The notes beneath the pieces were generated by a model. The model made no database searches, was not told the origin of the DNA, and saw only the letters and a program-made list of their open reading frames with translations. Positions 1-6,835 of a stretch of 18,304 nt of DNA are shown here, one piece after another (position 1 is the stretch's first letter; the number at the start of each line of letters is the position of its first letter). Source of the DNA: UBA2093 sp044340485 (GTDB lineage Bacteria; Actinomycetota; Acidimicrobiia; Acidimicrobiales; Ilumatobacteraceae); NCBI GenBank assembly GCA_044340485.1, contig JBIITN010000030.1:1-18304 (forward strand), read 5' to 3'. The translations under genes were made by a program, and so were the position numbers.

Positions 1-644
1 AAACGTAACGGAGCAGCGTGGTACAGCGGTGCTGGCGATAGATATACGGTGTCTTCATTGAAGCCAAAAAGAAGCGACGCAAGTGTGATCACACCGGGTG
101 CGTTCCCAATCTCAGTGCCTGGCAAGGGACGTGCAACACCTTTAGGCATGCCAGTGGTGCCACTTGAGTACAACATGTCGGTTCCGTCAACCATTTTGGA
201 TAGTGGAGTGGTACTTGCAGCTGCAACCGTTGACTCGTAGGCGTCGTAGCCATCCACCGTTCCATCGAGCATTAATCGCAATGTGACGTTGGGTATTTCG
301 TTTGCTATTTCTAGCGCTTGATCTGCCTTGTACTTCGAGGTGATGTATCCCTTTGCTTGGCAGTCATTAATGATGTAAGACAGTTCTGCCTTGGTCAGGC
401 GACTGGAGCACGCTGTATAGATAAGTCCCGCGTAATGACATCCCCATACAACTTCCAGATAACGGGGGTGGTTTTCCATACATAATGCAATGTGATCACC
501 TTCACGAAGACCCGCCGCACGCAGCACGTTGGAGAGGCGAACTGCTGCCTCGTGCAATTGCTTGTAAGTGGTCACTTCTCCCGTTGTTGCCTGGATGACA
601 GCGGGACGGTCGGGAGATGTTTCTGCGAAATTGCCTGGATACAT
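1..644 (-). CDS. acyl-CoA synthetase (AMP-binding), C-terminus cut by window edge
   Basis: This is the N-terminal 214 residues of an ANL-superfamily adenylating enzyme (FadD-like acid-CoA ligase), which would activate a fatty or related carboxylic acid to acyl-AMP and then acyl-CoA. The reading frame is open from the ATG at 644 to base 1. It shows the FadD-like N-terminus (TYKQL near residue 26, then LxxxGLREGDHIAL) and the ATP-binding loop YSSGTTGMPKG at residues 159-169. LSPAPLYHAAPL follows near residues 202-213, as usual in this family. The substrate cannot be read from this half. The gene is divergent from an acyl-CoA dehydrogenase, which suggests an acyl-CoA catabolic pair. No Shine-Dalgarno is visible. 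A TAAGTT hexamer at 651-656 lies 6 bases upstream of the ATG, so the mRNA may be leaderless (inference). Confidence 0.9.
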   Translation of the reverse strand, partial: MYPGNFAETSPDRPAVIQATTGEVTTYKQLHEAAVRLSNVLRAAGLREGDHIALCMENHPRYLEVVWGCHYAGLIYTACSSRLTKAELSYIINDCQAKGYITSKYKADQALEIANEIPNVTLRLMLDGTVDGYDAYESTVAAASTTPLSKMVDGTDMLYSSGTTGMPKGVARPLPGTEIGNAPGVITLASLLFGFNEDTVYLSPAPLYHAAPLR

Positions 645-691
645 GGCACTAACTTACTGAAGGGTACGATGTGGTTACTACCTCCCAAGCG

Positions 692-703
692 GGCTCTCGA
701 GCC
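692..703. promoter_or_regulatory. interrupted palindrome in divergent promoter region
   Basis: In the 79-base gap between the divergent acyl-CoA synthetase and acyl-CoA dehydrogenase genes there is a perfect 5-2-5 dyad, GGCTC-TC-GAGCC. It lies about 20 bases before the dehydrogenase start and could be the operator of a TetR- or FadR-type repressor controlling both genes. That role is inferred from position only, since no regulator gene is adjacent. Confidence 0.3.
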
Positions 704-723
704 TCAACCCCAAAGGAAGTGCC

Positions 724-1929
724 ATGTCTGTGATTGAAGTTGGTTTATCAGCCGATGAAAAGCGGGTCATCGACCTCACCGAGGAACTGTTGAAAAATTT
801 CCCGCCGTCCAAGGTGTCAGCGATTGAGTTTCTTGGTGCTCAGTATGACGCAGGACTTGCGTGGATACATTTTCCGGTCGGACTTGGTGGCCTTGGCTTG
901 TCACCGAAGTATCAAAAATTGGTAAACGAGCGCGTATTCGCCGCTGGGGCGCCAAATCCGGTTGTACGTAATCCCATTGGTCACGGAATGTGCGGACCCA
1001 CAGTCGTTGAGTGGGGAAGTCAAGATCAAAAAGAGCGTTACCTTCGTCCGCTGTTCACGGGCGAAGAAGTGTGGTGTCAGTTGTTCTCCGAGCCGGGTTC
1101 CGGTTCAGACTTTGCGGGCCTGTCATCACGTGGTGTGAAAGACGGCGATGAATGGATCGTTAATGGCCAGAAAGTGTGGACCACACTGGCGCACTTATCA
1201 CGCTGGGGGCTTCTTGTTGTTCGAACAGATACTGAGGCAGTAAAACATGCTGGCATGACGGCGTTTGTTGTCGACATGCACGCTCCAAGTGTTGAGGTAC
1301 GCCCGCTTCGCCAGATGACTGGTGAGGCAGAGTTCAACGAGGTGTATTTCACCGACACCCGTATATCGAATAGCGAAATGCTCGGTGCCCCTGGTGATGG
1401 CTGGCGTGTCAGTCTGACAACGCTGATGAACGAACGAGTGTCAATTGGTGGTTCAATTCCTGCCAAGGGCTCTGGTCCCATCAAAGAAGTTGTTCGTGTG
1501 TGGAATGAATTGTCTGCCGACAAGAAAGATCCCGCTACTAAAGACGAGATGATGCAGTTGTGGATTCGCGCTGAGGTTTCTCGTCTTACCAATATTCGTG
1601 CGTCACAGACTCGCAAGATGGGAACACCGGGTCCTGAGGGTTCGATTGGAAAGATGGCAAGTGCTGATCTCAACAAGGACACGTACGACTTTTTAATGAA
1701 TCTGTTGGGTGCCGACGCGATGCTGTACGGCAGCTACGAGATGATTCGTCCTGAAATTGCTATGGGTTATGACTATGCACAGAAAGCATTCCTGCGCTCG
1801 CGTGCAAACAGCATCGAAGGCGGCACCACCGAAGTGATGAAGAACATCTTGGGAGAGCGTGTCCTTGGGTTGCCAGGTGACGTTCGTGTAGACCGCGAAG
1901 TTCCATGGAGCCAAGTGCCGCGTAACTAA
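724..1929 (+). CDS. acyl-CoA dehydrogenase (FadE-like)
   Basis: A 401-residue FAD-dependent acyl-CoA dehydrogenase, which introduces the alpha-beta double bond in an acyl-CoA and passes electrons to an electron-transfer flavoprotein. The family signature CQLFSEPGSGSD occupies residues 118-129 and is followed by the GQKVWTT strand. Near the C-terminus, SIEGGTTEVMKNILGERVLGLP carries the flavin/substrate-side motif. Glu365 stands where the catalytic base lies in MCAD-type enzymes. Length and domain order (N-terminal helices, beta middle domain, C-terminal helices) are normal. A Shine-Dalgarno AAAGGAAG ends 4 bases before the ATG and fixes the start. It is divergent from the acyl-CoA synthetase, so the two probably act in one degradation route. 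Chain length and substrate are not determinable from the sequence. Confidence 0.93.
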   Translation: MSVIEVGLSADEKRVIDLTEELLKNFPPSKVSAIEFLGAQYDAGLAWIHFPVGLGGLGLSPKYQKLVNERVFAAGAPNPVVRNPIGHGMCGPTVVEWGSQDQKERYLRPLFTGEEVWCQLFSEPGSGSDFAGLSSRGVKDGDEWIVNGQKVWTTLAHLSRWGLLVVRTDTEAVKHAGMTAFVVDMHAPSVEVRPLRQMTGEAEFNEVYFTDTRISNSEMLGAPGDGWRVSLTTLMNERVSIGGSIPAKGSGPIKEVVRVWNELSADKKDPATKDEMMQLWIRAEVSRLTNIRASQTRKMGTPGPEGSIGKMASADLNKDTYDFLMNLLGADAMLYGSYEMIRPEIAMGYDYAQKAFLRSRANSIEGGTTEVMKNILGERVLGLPGDVRVDREVPWSQVPRN

Positions 1930-1979
1930 TCACGCAACGTTTTTTCATCCGCGTGTGTCGTTGAGGCCATGCGTGTTGC

Positions 1980-2387
1980 TCACGCGTGGTTAAGCAGCAC
2001 ACCAAGAAAGAACGCAATGAGAGAGGCGAGCAGTCCTACTGCTCCGCCTACTGCGAGTGCGACTTTAGTTTTGCCATTGCTGTGCACCGCGGTGGCAACT
2101 CCAGCGATGACAACAAAAACGATCTTGATGCCAAATGTGGCTGCATACTCGCCCCCTCGATCAGCGGGATCTTCTACGGCAAGGCTCCACATCCCGGTAG
2201 CGATAGCGACTACAAATGCAGGCCATGCAGTGCGTCCAAAAGCTTGTGCCATTACCTTTGTTGCCTCCGGCGATACACGACGTACCGACGGAACGATGCC
2301 AGCAACAACTATCTGTCCGCCAACCCACACAGCGACTGCAATGAGGTGGAGGGTGATGCGAATGGATTCTGCCGTGGGTGAAATCAT
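1980..2387 (-). CDS. CopD-like four-helix integral membrane protein
   Basis: A 135-residue hydrophobic protein with four predicted membrane segments at about residues 10-32, 52-72, 83-102 and 109-131. The first helix carries HLIAVAVWVGGQ, typical of the CopD/copper-resistance-D-like membrane domain, where a His and a Trp precede a glycine pair. Specific copper transport is not shown, so the family name is a resemblance only. Its ATG overlaps the ispH stop codon as ATGA (4 bases), so it is translated by coupling to ispH. The opposite strand also carries long open frames here, but they lack family features and composition favours this one. It ends convergently 50 bases from the acyl-CoA dehydrogenase stop. 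Confidence 0.75.
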   Translation of the reverse strand: MISPTAESIRITLHLIAVAVWVGGQIVVAGIVPSVRRVSPEATKVMAQAFGRTAWPAFVVAIATGMWSLAVEDPADRGGEYAATFGIKIVFVVIAGVATAVHSNGKTKVALAVGGAVGLLASLIAFFLGVLLNHA

Positions 2388-3421
2388 GACTCTGAGAGTG
2401 CCAGAAGAACAGTGCTCGCAGCGATTCGGCGGTCATCCATTGCAGGTTGTGTAGCTACTGAACCACCAGACATCACTGTGATCGCCACTTCAAGAGACGA
2501 CTGAAGTTCTCGAATGTTCCGAGGTGGCGGAAAATATTCATCCTCGTCGGTCACAGTGATTTCGGTAACTCCGTTGCGAGGTTGAAGTGCCAGTAGAACG
2601 TCTCTCACAAGCTCTTCGGGGGCTGAAGCACCCGCGGTGACACCAATCGTGCCGTGGAGATCGGATGGCAGTTCTTTGGCTGAGTTAATTCGCAGAACTC
2701 GAGAACAACCGGCCTCGGACGCCAGTCTTTCCAGCGCTCGCGTATTGGAACTATTTGCTGAACCGATCACCACGAACGCATCGACCTGAGGTGCGATCTC
2801 CATGAGTGCCGACTGCCGATTTGTGGTCGCAAAGCACAGGTCACTTCGCCCTGGTGTCCACACATCGGGGAATCTCTTTCGCACAGCAACGGCAACCTCG
2901 CTCCATTCGCGATGTGACAACGTGGTTTGTGCCAACATCGCAACGGGTTGGTCAATTGTTGGCAGTTGCTCTACTTCGGTGACAGATTCGACTCGAGTGA
3001 TGGAGTCAGGTGCAACCGCCATGGTTCCCACTGCTTCTTCATGTCCATCGTGTCCGATATACACAATATGGAAACCCTTGCCCGCACGAGTCTTTACTTC
3101 ATGGTGCACCTTCGTCACCAAAGGACACACCGCGTCAACGACATAATTGCCTCGTGCCCGAGCAGCCTTCACAACTTCTGGTGCTGAACCATGCGCCGAC
3201 AACATGATGGGGCGACCCTCTGGCACCTCGTCGATACTGTCGACAAAGATGACTCCCTGTGCGCGAAATCGATCGACGACGACCTTGTTATGCACAATTT
3301 CGTGGTAGCAATAAATCGGTGCTTCAAATGACCGCACCATCCAGGCGAGGGCTTTGATAGCCATCTCGACTCCTGCGCAGAAGCCACGCGGAGATGCAAG
3401 CAGGACACGATCAACGTTCAT
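2384..3421 (-). CDS. ispH: 4-hydroxy-3-methylbut-2-enyl diphosphate reductase IspH (LytB)
   Basis: A 345-residue iron-sulfur enzyme for the last step of the MEP isoprenoid pathway, reducing HMBPP to IPP and DMAPP. The three cluster cysteines are visible: Cys15 in SPRGFCAG, Cys99 in VDAVCPLVTKVH and Cys196 in SDLCFATTNRQ. The substrate-site histidines and glutamate are also present (YHEIVHN near 39-45; GHDGHEEAVGT near 123-133). I place the start at the ATG at 3421 because MNVDRVLLASPRGFC fits the family N-terminus. The open frame continues upstream but that part is not IspH-like and would overlap the divergent radical-SAM gene. No clear Shine-Dalgarno is visible. A CopD-like membrane gene is coupled downstream by an ATGA overlap. 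Confidence 0.96.
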   Translation of the reverse strand: MNVDRVLLASPRGFCAGVEMAIKALAWMVRSFEAPIYCYHEIVHNKVVVDRFRAQGVIFVDSIDEVPEGRPIMLSAHGSAPEVVKAARARGNYVVDAVCPLVTKVHHEVKTRAGKGFHIVYIGHDGHEEAVGTMAVAPDSITRVESVTEVEQLPTIDQPVAMLAQTTLSHREWSEVAVAVRKRFPDVWTPGRSDLCFATTNRQSALMEIAPQVDAFVVIGSANSSNTRALERLASEAGCSRVLRINSAKELPSDLHGTIGVTAGASAPEELVRDVLLALQPRNGVTEITVTDEDEYFPPPRNIRELQSSLEVAITVMSGGSVATQPAMDDRRIAASTVLLALSES

Positions 3422-3457
3422 AGAACTAATGCAGAGATTACAGAGATAGACCTCCGA

Positions 3458-3463
3458 TAACCT
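3458..3463 (+). promoter_or_regulatory. candidate -10 element (TAACCT) of the radical-SAM gene
   Basis: TAACCT fits the actinobacterial TANNNT -10 pattern and ends 7 bases before the GTG start at 3471. There is no Shine-Dalgarno between them, so a leaderless transcript is likely. The ispH/radical-SAM gap is only 49 bases. I could not pick a convincing -35. Confidence 0.35.
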
Positions 3464-3470
3464 GAGACAT

Positions 3471-5057
3471 GTGTCGTCTGTGATTGCTGAATTACCTGTG
3501 ATCACGGCTGTCGCCGATGGAAGTATTGCCCAATTGCACGGGTTGTGTGTGGGTGATCGTGTGATCTCTATCAACGGGATAGCCCCAAGAGATCTCATCG
3601 AGTGGCAGTCTCTCGTGGCTGATTATCCGCTGGAAATCGAGATCAAACGTGGCAATCAAGTGATATTGATAGCCATTGAGTCACGTCTTGGGAACGAAAA
3701 GGCGCTTCCGTTTGGCGCTGATGTCCACAGCGCACTGTTTGACCGCGTTCAGACTTGCGATAATCACTGCGAATTTTGCTTTATCTATCAATTGCCCAAA
3801 GGCATGCGTCGCAGTTTGTATCTCAAAGATGACGATTATCGCCTGAGTTTCCTATATGGCAATTTCACCACACTGACTCGCTTTACAGAAGCTGATCTCG
3901 AGCGGGTGATTGCACAAAATCTGTCGCCATTGTATGTGAGTGTTCATGCCACCCGTCCTCAAACTCGTGCAGAGATGCTTCGCAATGATCGAGGAGGGAT
4001 GAGTCTGCGATGGCTACGACAACTCCTTAATCACGGAATTGATGTTCGCGCTCAAATCGTTTTGTGCCCGGGTGTTAACGATGGGGAAGTGCTGAACGAA
4101 ACGTTGGGGACCTTGCTCGAGGAGATGCCGGAAATCACATCGATTGCAGTTGTGCCACTTGGTTTATCAAAATATAACACCGAGACCCGAATGCGAGTTC
4201 ACAGCACGCTAGAAGCGCAACACACCATATCAGTCGTTCGTTACTGGCAAGAGCGGTACCAACAATGTTTAGGTCGTCACGTGATACATGCAGCTGATGA
4301 GTTGTATCTCGTCGCAGGCAAACAAGTGCCTGATGCATCTATCTACGACGATTTTGGAATGCTTGAAGACGGTGTGGGTCTAGTGCGCAAGTTTGTTGAT
4401 TCGTTTCATAACGTGAAACCTCACTCGAGCTTGCTAACAGAAGAATCGCTTATTAGCAAATCTGCTAATGACGAGATAATGCGAGACGGAGGATTTTTTG
4501 CTTCAGTCGACAAAGATGCGACCACGAAGTCACATCGTCGTACGGAATACGTACGCGCAATTAATCCTGCGATTGATACGTCACTACGAACTGCAAACAC
4601 AGACATGAGCCAGGTTGATACAGAGTCTGAGGTGTCGCTGTCGCCCACACGGAAGCGCGCTCATACGCTTGGAGTAGTCACTGGAACATACGGTACTCAG
4701 GTGATTGCACCTGTGATCACCGACTATTTGGCGGAACATTCGTATGGCCAGTTGGTGACTGTACATGAAATCCCAAACGAGTATTTTGGTGGAAATACTG
4801 CGGTGGCAGGTCTGATGACATTCGAAGATATCGCATCACATTTGCACCTATTGCCAGAAGACCGGTTGTACATACTTCCTGACGTATGCCTTAACGATGG
4901 TCGTTTTCTTGATGGTTACACCATTGATGACCTTCGCCAAATCCGCAACGTACTTGTCATAGCGTCAACCGGTAGTGCGCTACGAGCACAAATTGATCTC
5001 TTCATGCGTAGTGTCGCAGATGACCACACCAGAAAGCGGTCTGTTTCTCATGGCTGA
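3471..5057 (+). CDS. PDZ / radical SAM / DUF512 protein
   Basis: A 528-residue protein with an N-terminal PDZ-like domain (residues about 8-70; GLCVGDRVISINGI). A radical-SAM-like core follows, with a CxxxCxxC cluster at Cys96, Cys100 and Cys103. The C-terminal DUF512 domain runs from about 398 to 520 (VVTGTYG, NEYFGGNTAVAGLMTFED, LNDGRFLDGYTIDDL). This architecture is widespread in actinobacteria, Firmicutes and cyanobacteria, often beside der, but its reaction is not established. Between the core (ending near SFHNVKPHSS, residue 320) and DUF512 lies about 80 residues of Ser/Thr- and charge-rich linker that makes it longer than usual. The start is GTG at 3471, since the ATG two bases earlier is out of frame and stops at once. 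Its end overlaps der by 8 bases, so translation is coupled. Confidence 0.88.
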   Translation: MSSVIAELPVITAVADGSIAQLHGLCVGDRVISINGIAPRDLIEWQSLVADYPLEIEIKRGNQVILIAIESRLGNEKALPFGADVHSALFDRVQTCDNHCEFCFIYQLPKGMRRSLYLKDDDYRLSFLYGNFTTLTRFTEADLERVIAQNLSPLYVSVHATRPQTRAEMLRNDRGGMSLRWLRQLLNHGIDVRAQIVLCPGVNDGEVLNETLGTLLEEMPEITSIAVVPLGLSKYNTETRMRVHSTLEAQHTISVVRYWQERYQQCLGRHVIHAADELYLVAGKQVPDASIYDDFGMLEDGVGLVRKFVDSFHNVKPHSSLLTEESLISKSANDEIMRDGGFFASVDKDATTKSHRRTEYVRAINPAIDTSLRTANTDMSQVDTESEVSLSPTRKRAHTLGVVTGTYGTQVIAPVITDYLAEHSYGQLVTVHEIPNEYFGGNTAVAGLMTFEDIASHLHLLPEDRLYILPDVCLNDGRFLDGYTIDDLRQIRNVLVIASTGSALRAQIDLFMRSVADDHTRKRSVSHG

Positions 5058-6396
5058 CATCACAGATACTCAATCCGATGTTGAAAGCCAGTTTCCGGTG
5101 GTAGTGATTGTTGGTCGTCCCAACGTGGGCAAGAGCACCTGGTTTAATCGCGTCATTGGTGAACAAGCTGCAATCGTGGAGGATCGCCCGGGTGTGACAC
5201 GAGACCGACACACGCGCCTCGCTCAGTGGTTGGGGCATCGATTCTTTCTGGTGGATACCGGCGGTTGGTTGCCAAAGGGTAATGAGCTGGAAGACAAGGT
5301 CAGCAAGCAGGTAGAGGAGGCAGTGAAGACTGCCAATCTCGTGATCTTCATGGTGGACGCCTCTGTTGGTCCTACTGATGAAGACGAATTGATTGCCGAT
5401 TGGCTTCGTCGCGCTGGAGTGCCTGTTCTTCTGGCAGCCAATAAATCGGACAACGAACGTCGCGAAATGGAGCGCTGGGAGTTCTTGTCACTCGGTCTTG
5501 GCGAGCCGTATCCAGTATCTGCTTTGCATGGACGGCGAGCTGGAGATTTTCTTGACGAGGTCATCGCACGATTGCCTGAATACACAGAAGAAGATGTAGC
5601 CGATGTTGAACCGCAACAACACGAGGGCGTGCCCCGAGTCGCTTTGGTAGGACGCCCAAATGTGGGTAAGAGCACATTATTCAACAGACTGGTAGGCGAG
5701 GAGCGAAGCATTGTGCATGACATGCCGGGCACAACTCGCGATGCCATTGACACATTGGTGGAAACCGAAGATGGTCCTTTGATCTTCGTAGACACAGCGG
5801 GCATGCGTCGGCGTAGCAAGATTGACGACTCCGCAGAGTATTATTCACTCGTGCGGGCACTTCGTGCAATTGATGAAGCTGACATCGCAATGTTAGTGAT
5901 CGATGCCACAGAAAGTGTCACAAGTCAAGATCTACGACTTGCCGAGCGTGTGGATGCATCGGGATGTCCGATCGTGATCGTTTTGAATAAATGGGAGTTA
6001 CTTGAAAACGAAGCGCGTCGGGCCGTCGAAGCAGACGTTGCGCGCATGATGCACTTCTTGGCTGACTCACCAGTGCTCAAAATTTCTGCACTGTCGGGCA
6101 AAGGTGTCCACAAATTGCGTCCCGTTTTGCAAGACGCGATTGAACAATATCAACGTCGTGTGCCCACCCGTGATGTCAACCGCGTCATCGCAGATGCACA
6201 GCAACGTCAACCTGCCGGCGGTGGCGCGAGAGTGATGTATGCGGTGCAGGGCGCCACAGATCCTCCCACTTTCACATTGTTTGTTAATCGCGAAATTCCA
6301 GCTCCATATCTGAGATATTTGGAGCGGTCTATTCGTGAGGCTTTTGAATTTGGTAGTACACCAATCAAGTTACGAGTGAGAAAAAAGGGGAGCTGA
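5050..6396 (+). CDS. der: ribosome biogenesis GTPase Der (EngA)
   Basis: A 448-residue essential GTPase with two tandem G domains and a C-terminal KH-like domain, acting in 50S ribosomal subunit maturation. The first P-loop GRPNVGKST is at residues 22-30, followed by DRPGVTRD, DTGGW and NKSD. The second P-loop GRPNVGKST is at 201-209, followed by PGTTRD, DTAGMRRRSK and NKWE. The KH-like end runs through PPTFTLFVNR to the basic tail KLRVRKKGS. I chose the ATG at 5050 (MADITDTQSD) because it places the first G domain as usual and overlaps the upstream stop by 8 bases; an upstream in-frame ATG at 4975 lies deep inside the radical-SAM gene. One oddity is Trp31 directly after the first P-loop, where leucine is nearly always found (GKSTLFNR). 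Confidence 0.96.
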   Translation: MADITDTQSDVESQFPVVVIVGRPNVGKSTWFNRVIGEQAAIVEDRPGVTRDRHTRLAQWLGHRFFLVDTGGWLPKGNELEDKVSKQVEEAVKTANLVIFMVDASVGPTDEDELIADWLRRAGVPVLLAANKSDNERREMERWEFLSLGLGEPYPVSALHGRRAGDFLDEVIARLPEYTEEDVADVEPQQHEGVPRVALVGRPNVGKSTLFNRLVGEERSIVHDMPGTTRDAIDTLVETEDGPLIFVDTAGMRRRSKIDDSAEYYSLVRALRAIDEADIAMLVIDATESVTSQDLRLAERVDASGCPIVIVLNKWELLENEARRAVEADVARMMHFLADSPVLKISALSGKGVHKLRPVLQDAIEQYQRRVPTRDVNRVIADAQQRQPAGGGARVMYAVQGATDPPTFTLFVNREIPAPYLRYLERSIREAFEFGSTPIKLRVRKKGS

Positions 6397-6641
6397 TGCC
6401 CTGGTGTGAGCCGTGCGCCAAATATTGGACACCCGCAACAATGAATGATGATGGTTCGTGTCCTAGCTGCGGCACTGTGGCCCTGGTTGCAGATGCTCAT
6501 GGTCGGGTAACAGCAGAGAACCTCGACATTAAGAAGCTGGCCGGTAAAGATGAAGACACAAAGGCGCCATGGCATTTCAAACTTCTAGTGTTTCTGCTTA
6601 TTGCCTATCTTGGTTGGCGAGTGATTGTTTTGTTTCAGTGA
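6396..6641 (+). CDS. small zinc-ribbon, single-TM protein coupled to der
   Basis: An 81-residue protein with an N-terminal zinc ribbon (Cys4-x2-Cys7 and Cys22-x2-Cys25) and a single C-terminal membrane helix at about residues 61-80 (FKLLVFLLIAYLGWRVIVLF), so it is probably tail-anchored with the ribbon in the cytosol. It begins inside the der stop codon (TGATG, one base shared), so it is translated with Der. I recognise no named family and assign no reaction. The conserved metal-ligand spacing, hydrophobic tail and coupling make it a real gene despite its size. It may be a membrane adaptor for a ribosome-related or metal-dependent process, but that is a guess. Confidence 0.78.
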   Translation: MPWCEPCAKYWTPATMNDDGSCPSCGTVALVADAHGRVTAENLDIKKLAGKDEDTKAPWHFKLLVFLLIAYLGWRVIVLFQ

Positions 6642-6670
6642 TCGTTTCCTCTCGTACTCCCATGGGGCGG

Positions 6671-6676
6671 TAGGGT
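6671..6676 (+). promoter_or_regulatory. candidate -10 element for tRNA-Pro
   Basis: TAGGGT matches TANNNT and ends 10 bases upstream of the mature tRNA 5' end. No recognisable -35 lies at 16-18 bases upstream, so the call rests on position and the hexamer alone. Read-through from der and the zinc-ribbon gene, which stop 45 bases before the tRNA, is the alternative. Confidence 0.3.
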
Positions 6677-6686
6677 AAATCACCAT

Positions 6687-6764
6687 CGGGCTGTGGCGCA
6701 GCTTGGTTAGCGCGCTTGTCTGGGGGACAAGAGGTCGTGGGTTCAAATCCCGCCAGCCCGACCA
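6687..6764 (+). tRNA. tRNA-Pro (anticodon GGG), CCA encoded
   Basis: The full cloverleaf can be folded by hand. The acceptor stem CGGGCTG/CAGCCCG has 7 perfect pairs, the D stem is GCGC/GCGC, and the anticodon stem CTTGT/ACAAG carries loop CTGGGGG, giving anticodon GGG (reads CCC/CCU proline codons). The variable loop is AGGTC, the T stem GTGGG/CCCGC has loop TTCAAAT, and the discriminator is A followed by genomic CCA. The anticodon sits at 6722-6724. Confidence 0.97.
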
Positions 6765-6765
6765 A

Positions 6766-6795
6766 TTGATCATTCGGAATTTTCCGCATGATCAA
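6766..6795 (+). terminator. hairpin after tRNA-Pro, possible terminator without U-tract
   Basis: Two bases after the tRNA CCA, TTGATCAT (6766-6773) pairs perfectly with ATGATCAA (6788-6795). An inner CGGA/TCCG stem with loop ATTT follows after one mismatch. No T-run follows directly; the nearest (TTTT) is about 15 bases further on. It could be a U-tract-poor terminator of the kind proposed in actinobacteria, or a 3' processing signal. Confidence 0.5.
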
Positions 6796-6835
6796 ATGGC
6801 GAGATAAAAGTTTTCTCAGCCCATAAACGACAAGA

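Noticed and set aside
1077..1682. Long antisense open frame (201 codons) inside the acyl-CoA dehydrogenase gene
   Set aside because: It is a shadow of the well-conserved plus-strand enzyme, with no family features and no ribosome site.
1920..1945. Possible terminator after the acyl-CoA dehydrogenase (GCGT/ACGC stem, then aacg and six T)
   Set aside because: The stem has only four pairs with an eight-base loop and is separated from the T-run by four bases, too weak to call.
1969..2454. Plus-strand open frame opposite the CopD-like gene
   Set aside because: Its product is Thr/Ala/Pro-rich shadow sequence and it runs into the 3' end of ispH. The minus frame has clean membrane helices and an ATGA overlap with ispH.
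85..4720. Four exact copies of GTGATCAC at 85-92, 492-499, 3498-3505 and 4713-4720, more than expected by chance
   Set aside because: All lie inside coding sequence, and three encode in-frame Val-Ile-Thr, so protein sequence and codon use explain them. The spacing does not fit a CRP-type site.
5223..5819. Long antisense open frame (198 codons) inside der
   Set aside because: It mirrors the conserved G domains on the other strand, is Ser/Arg/Thr-rich as typical of shadows, and Der motifs are unmistakable in the plus frame.
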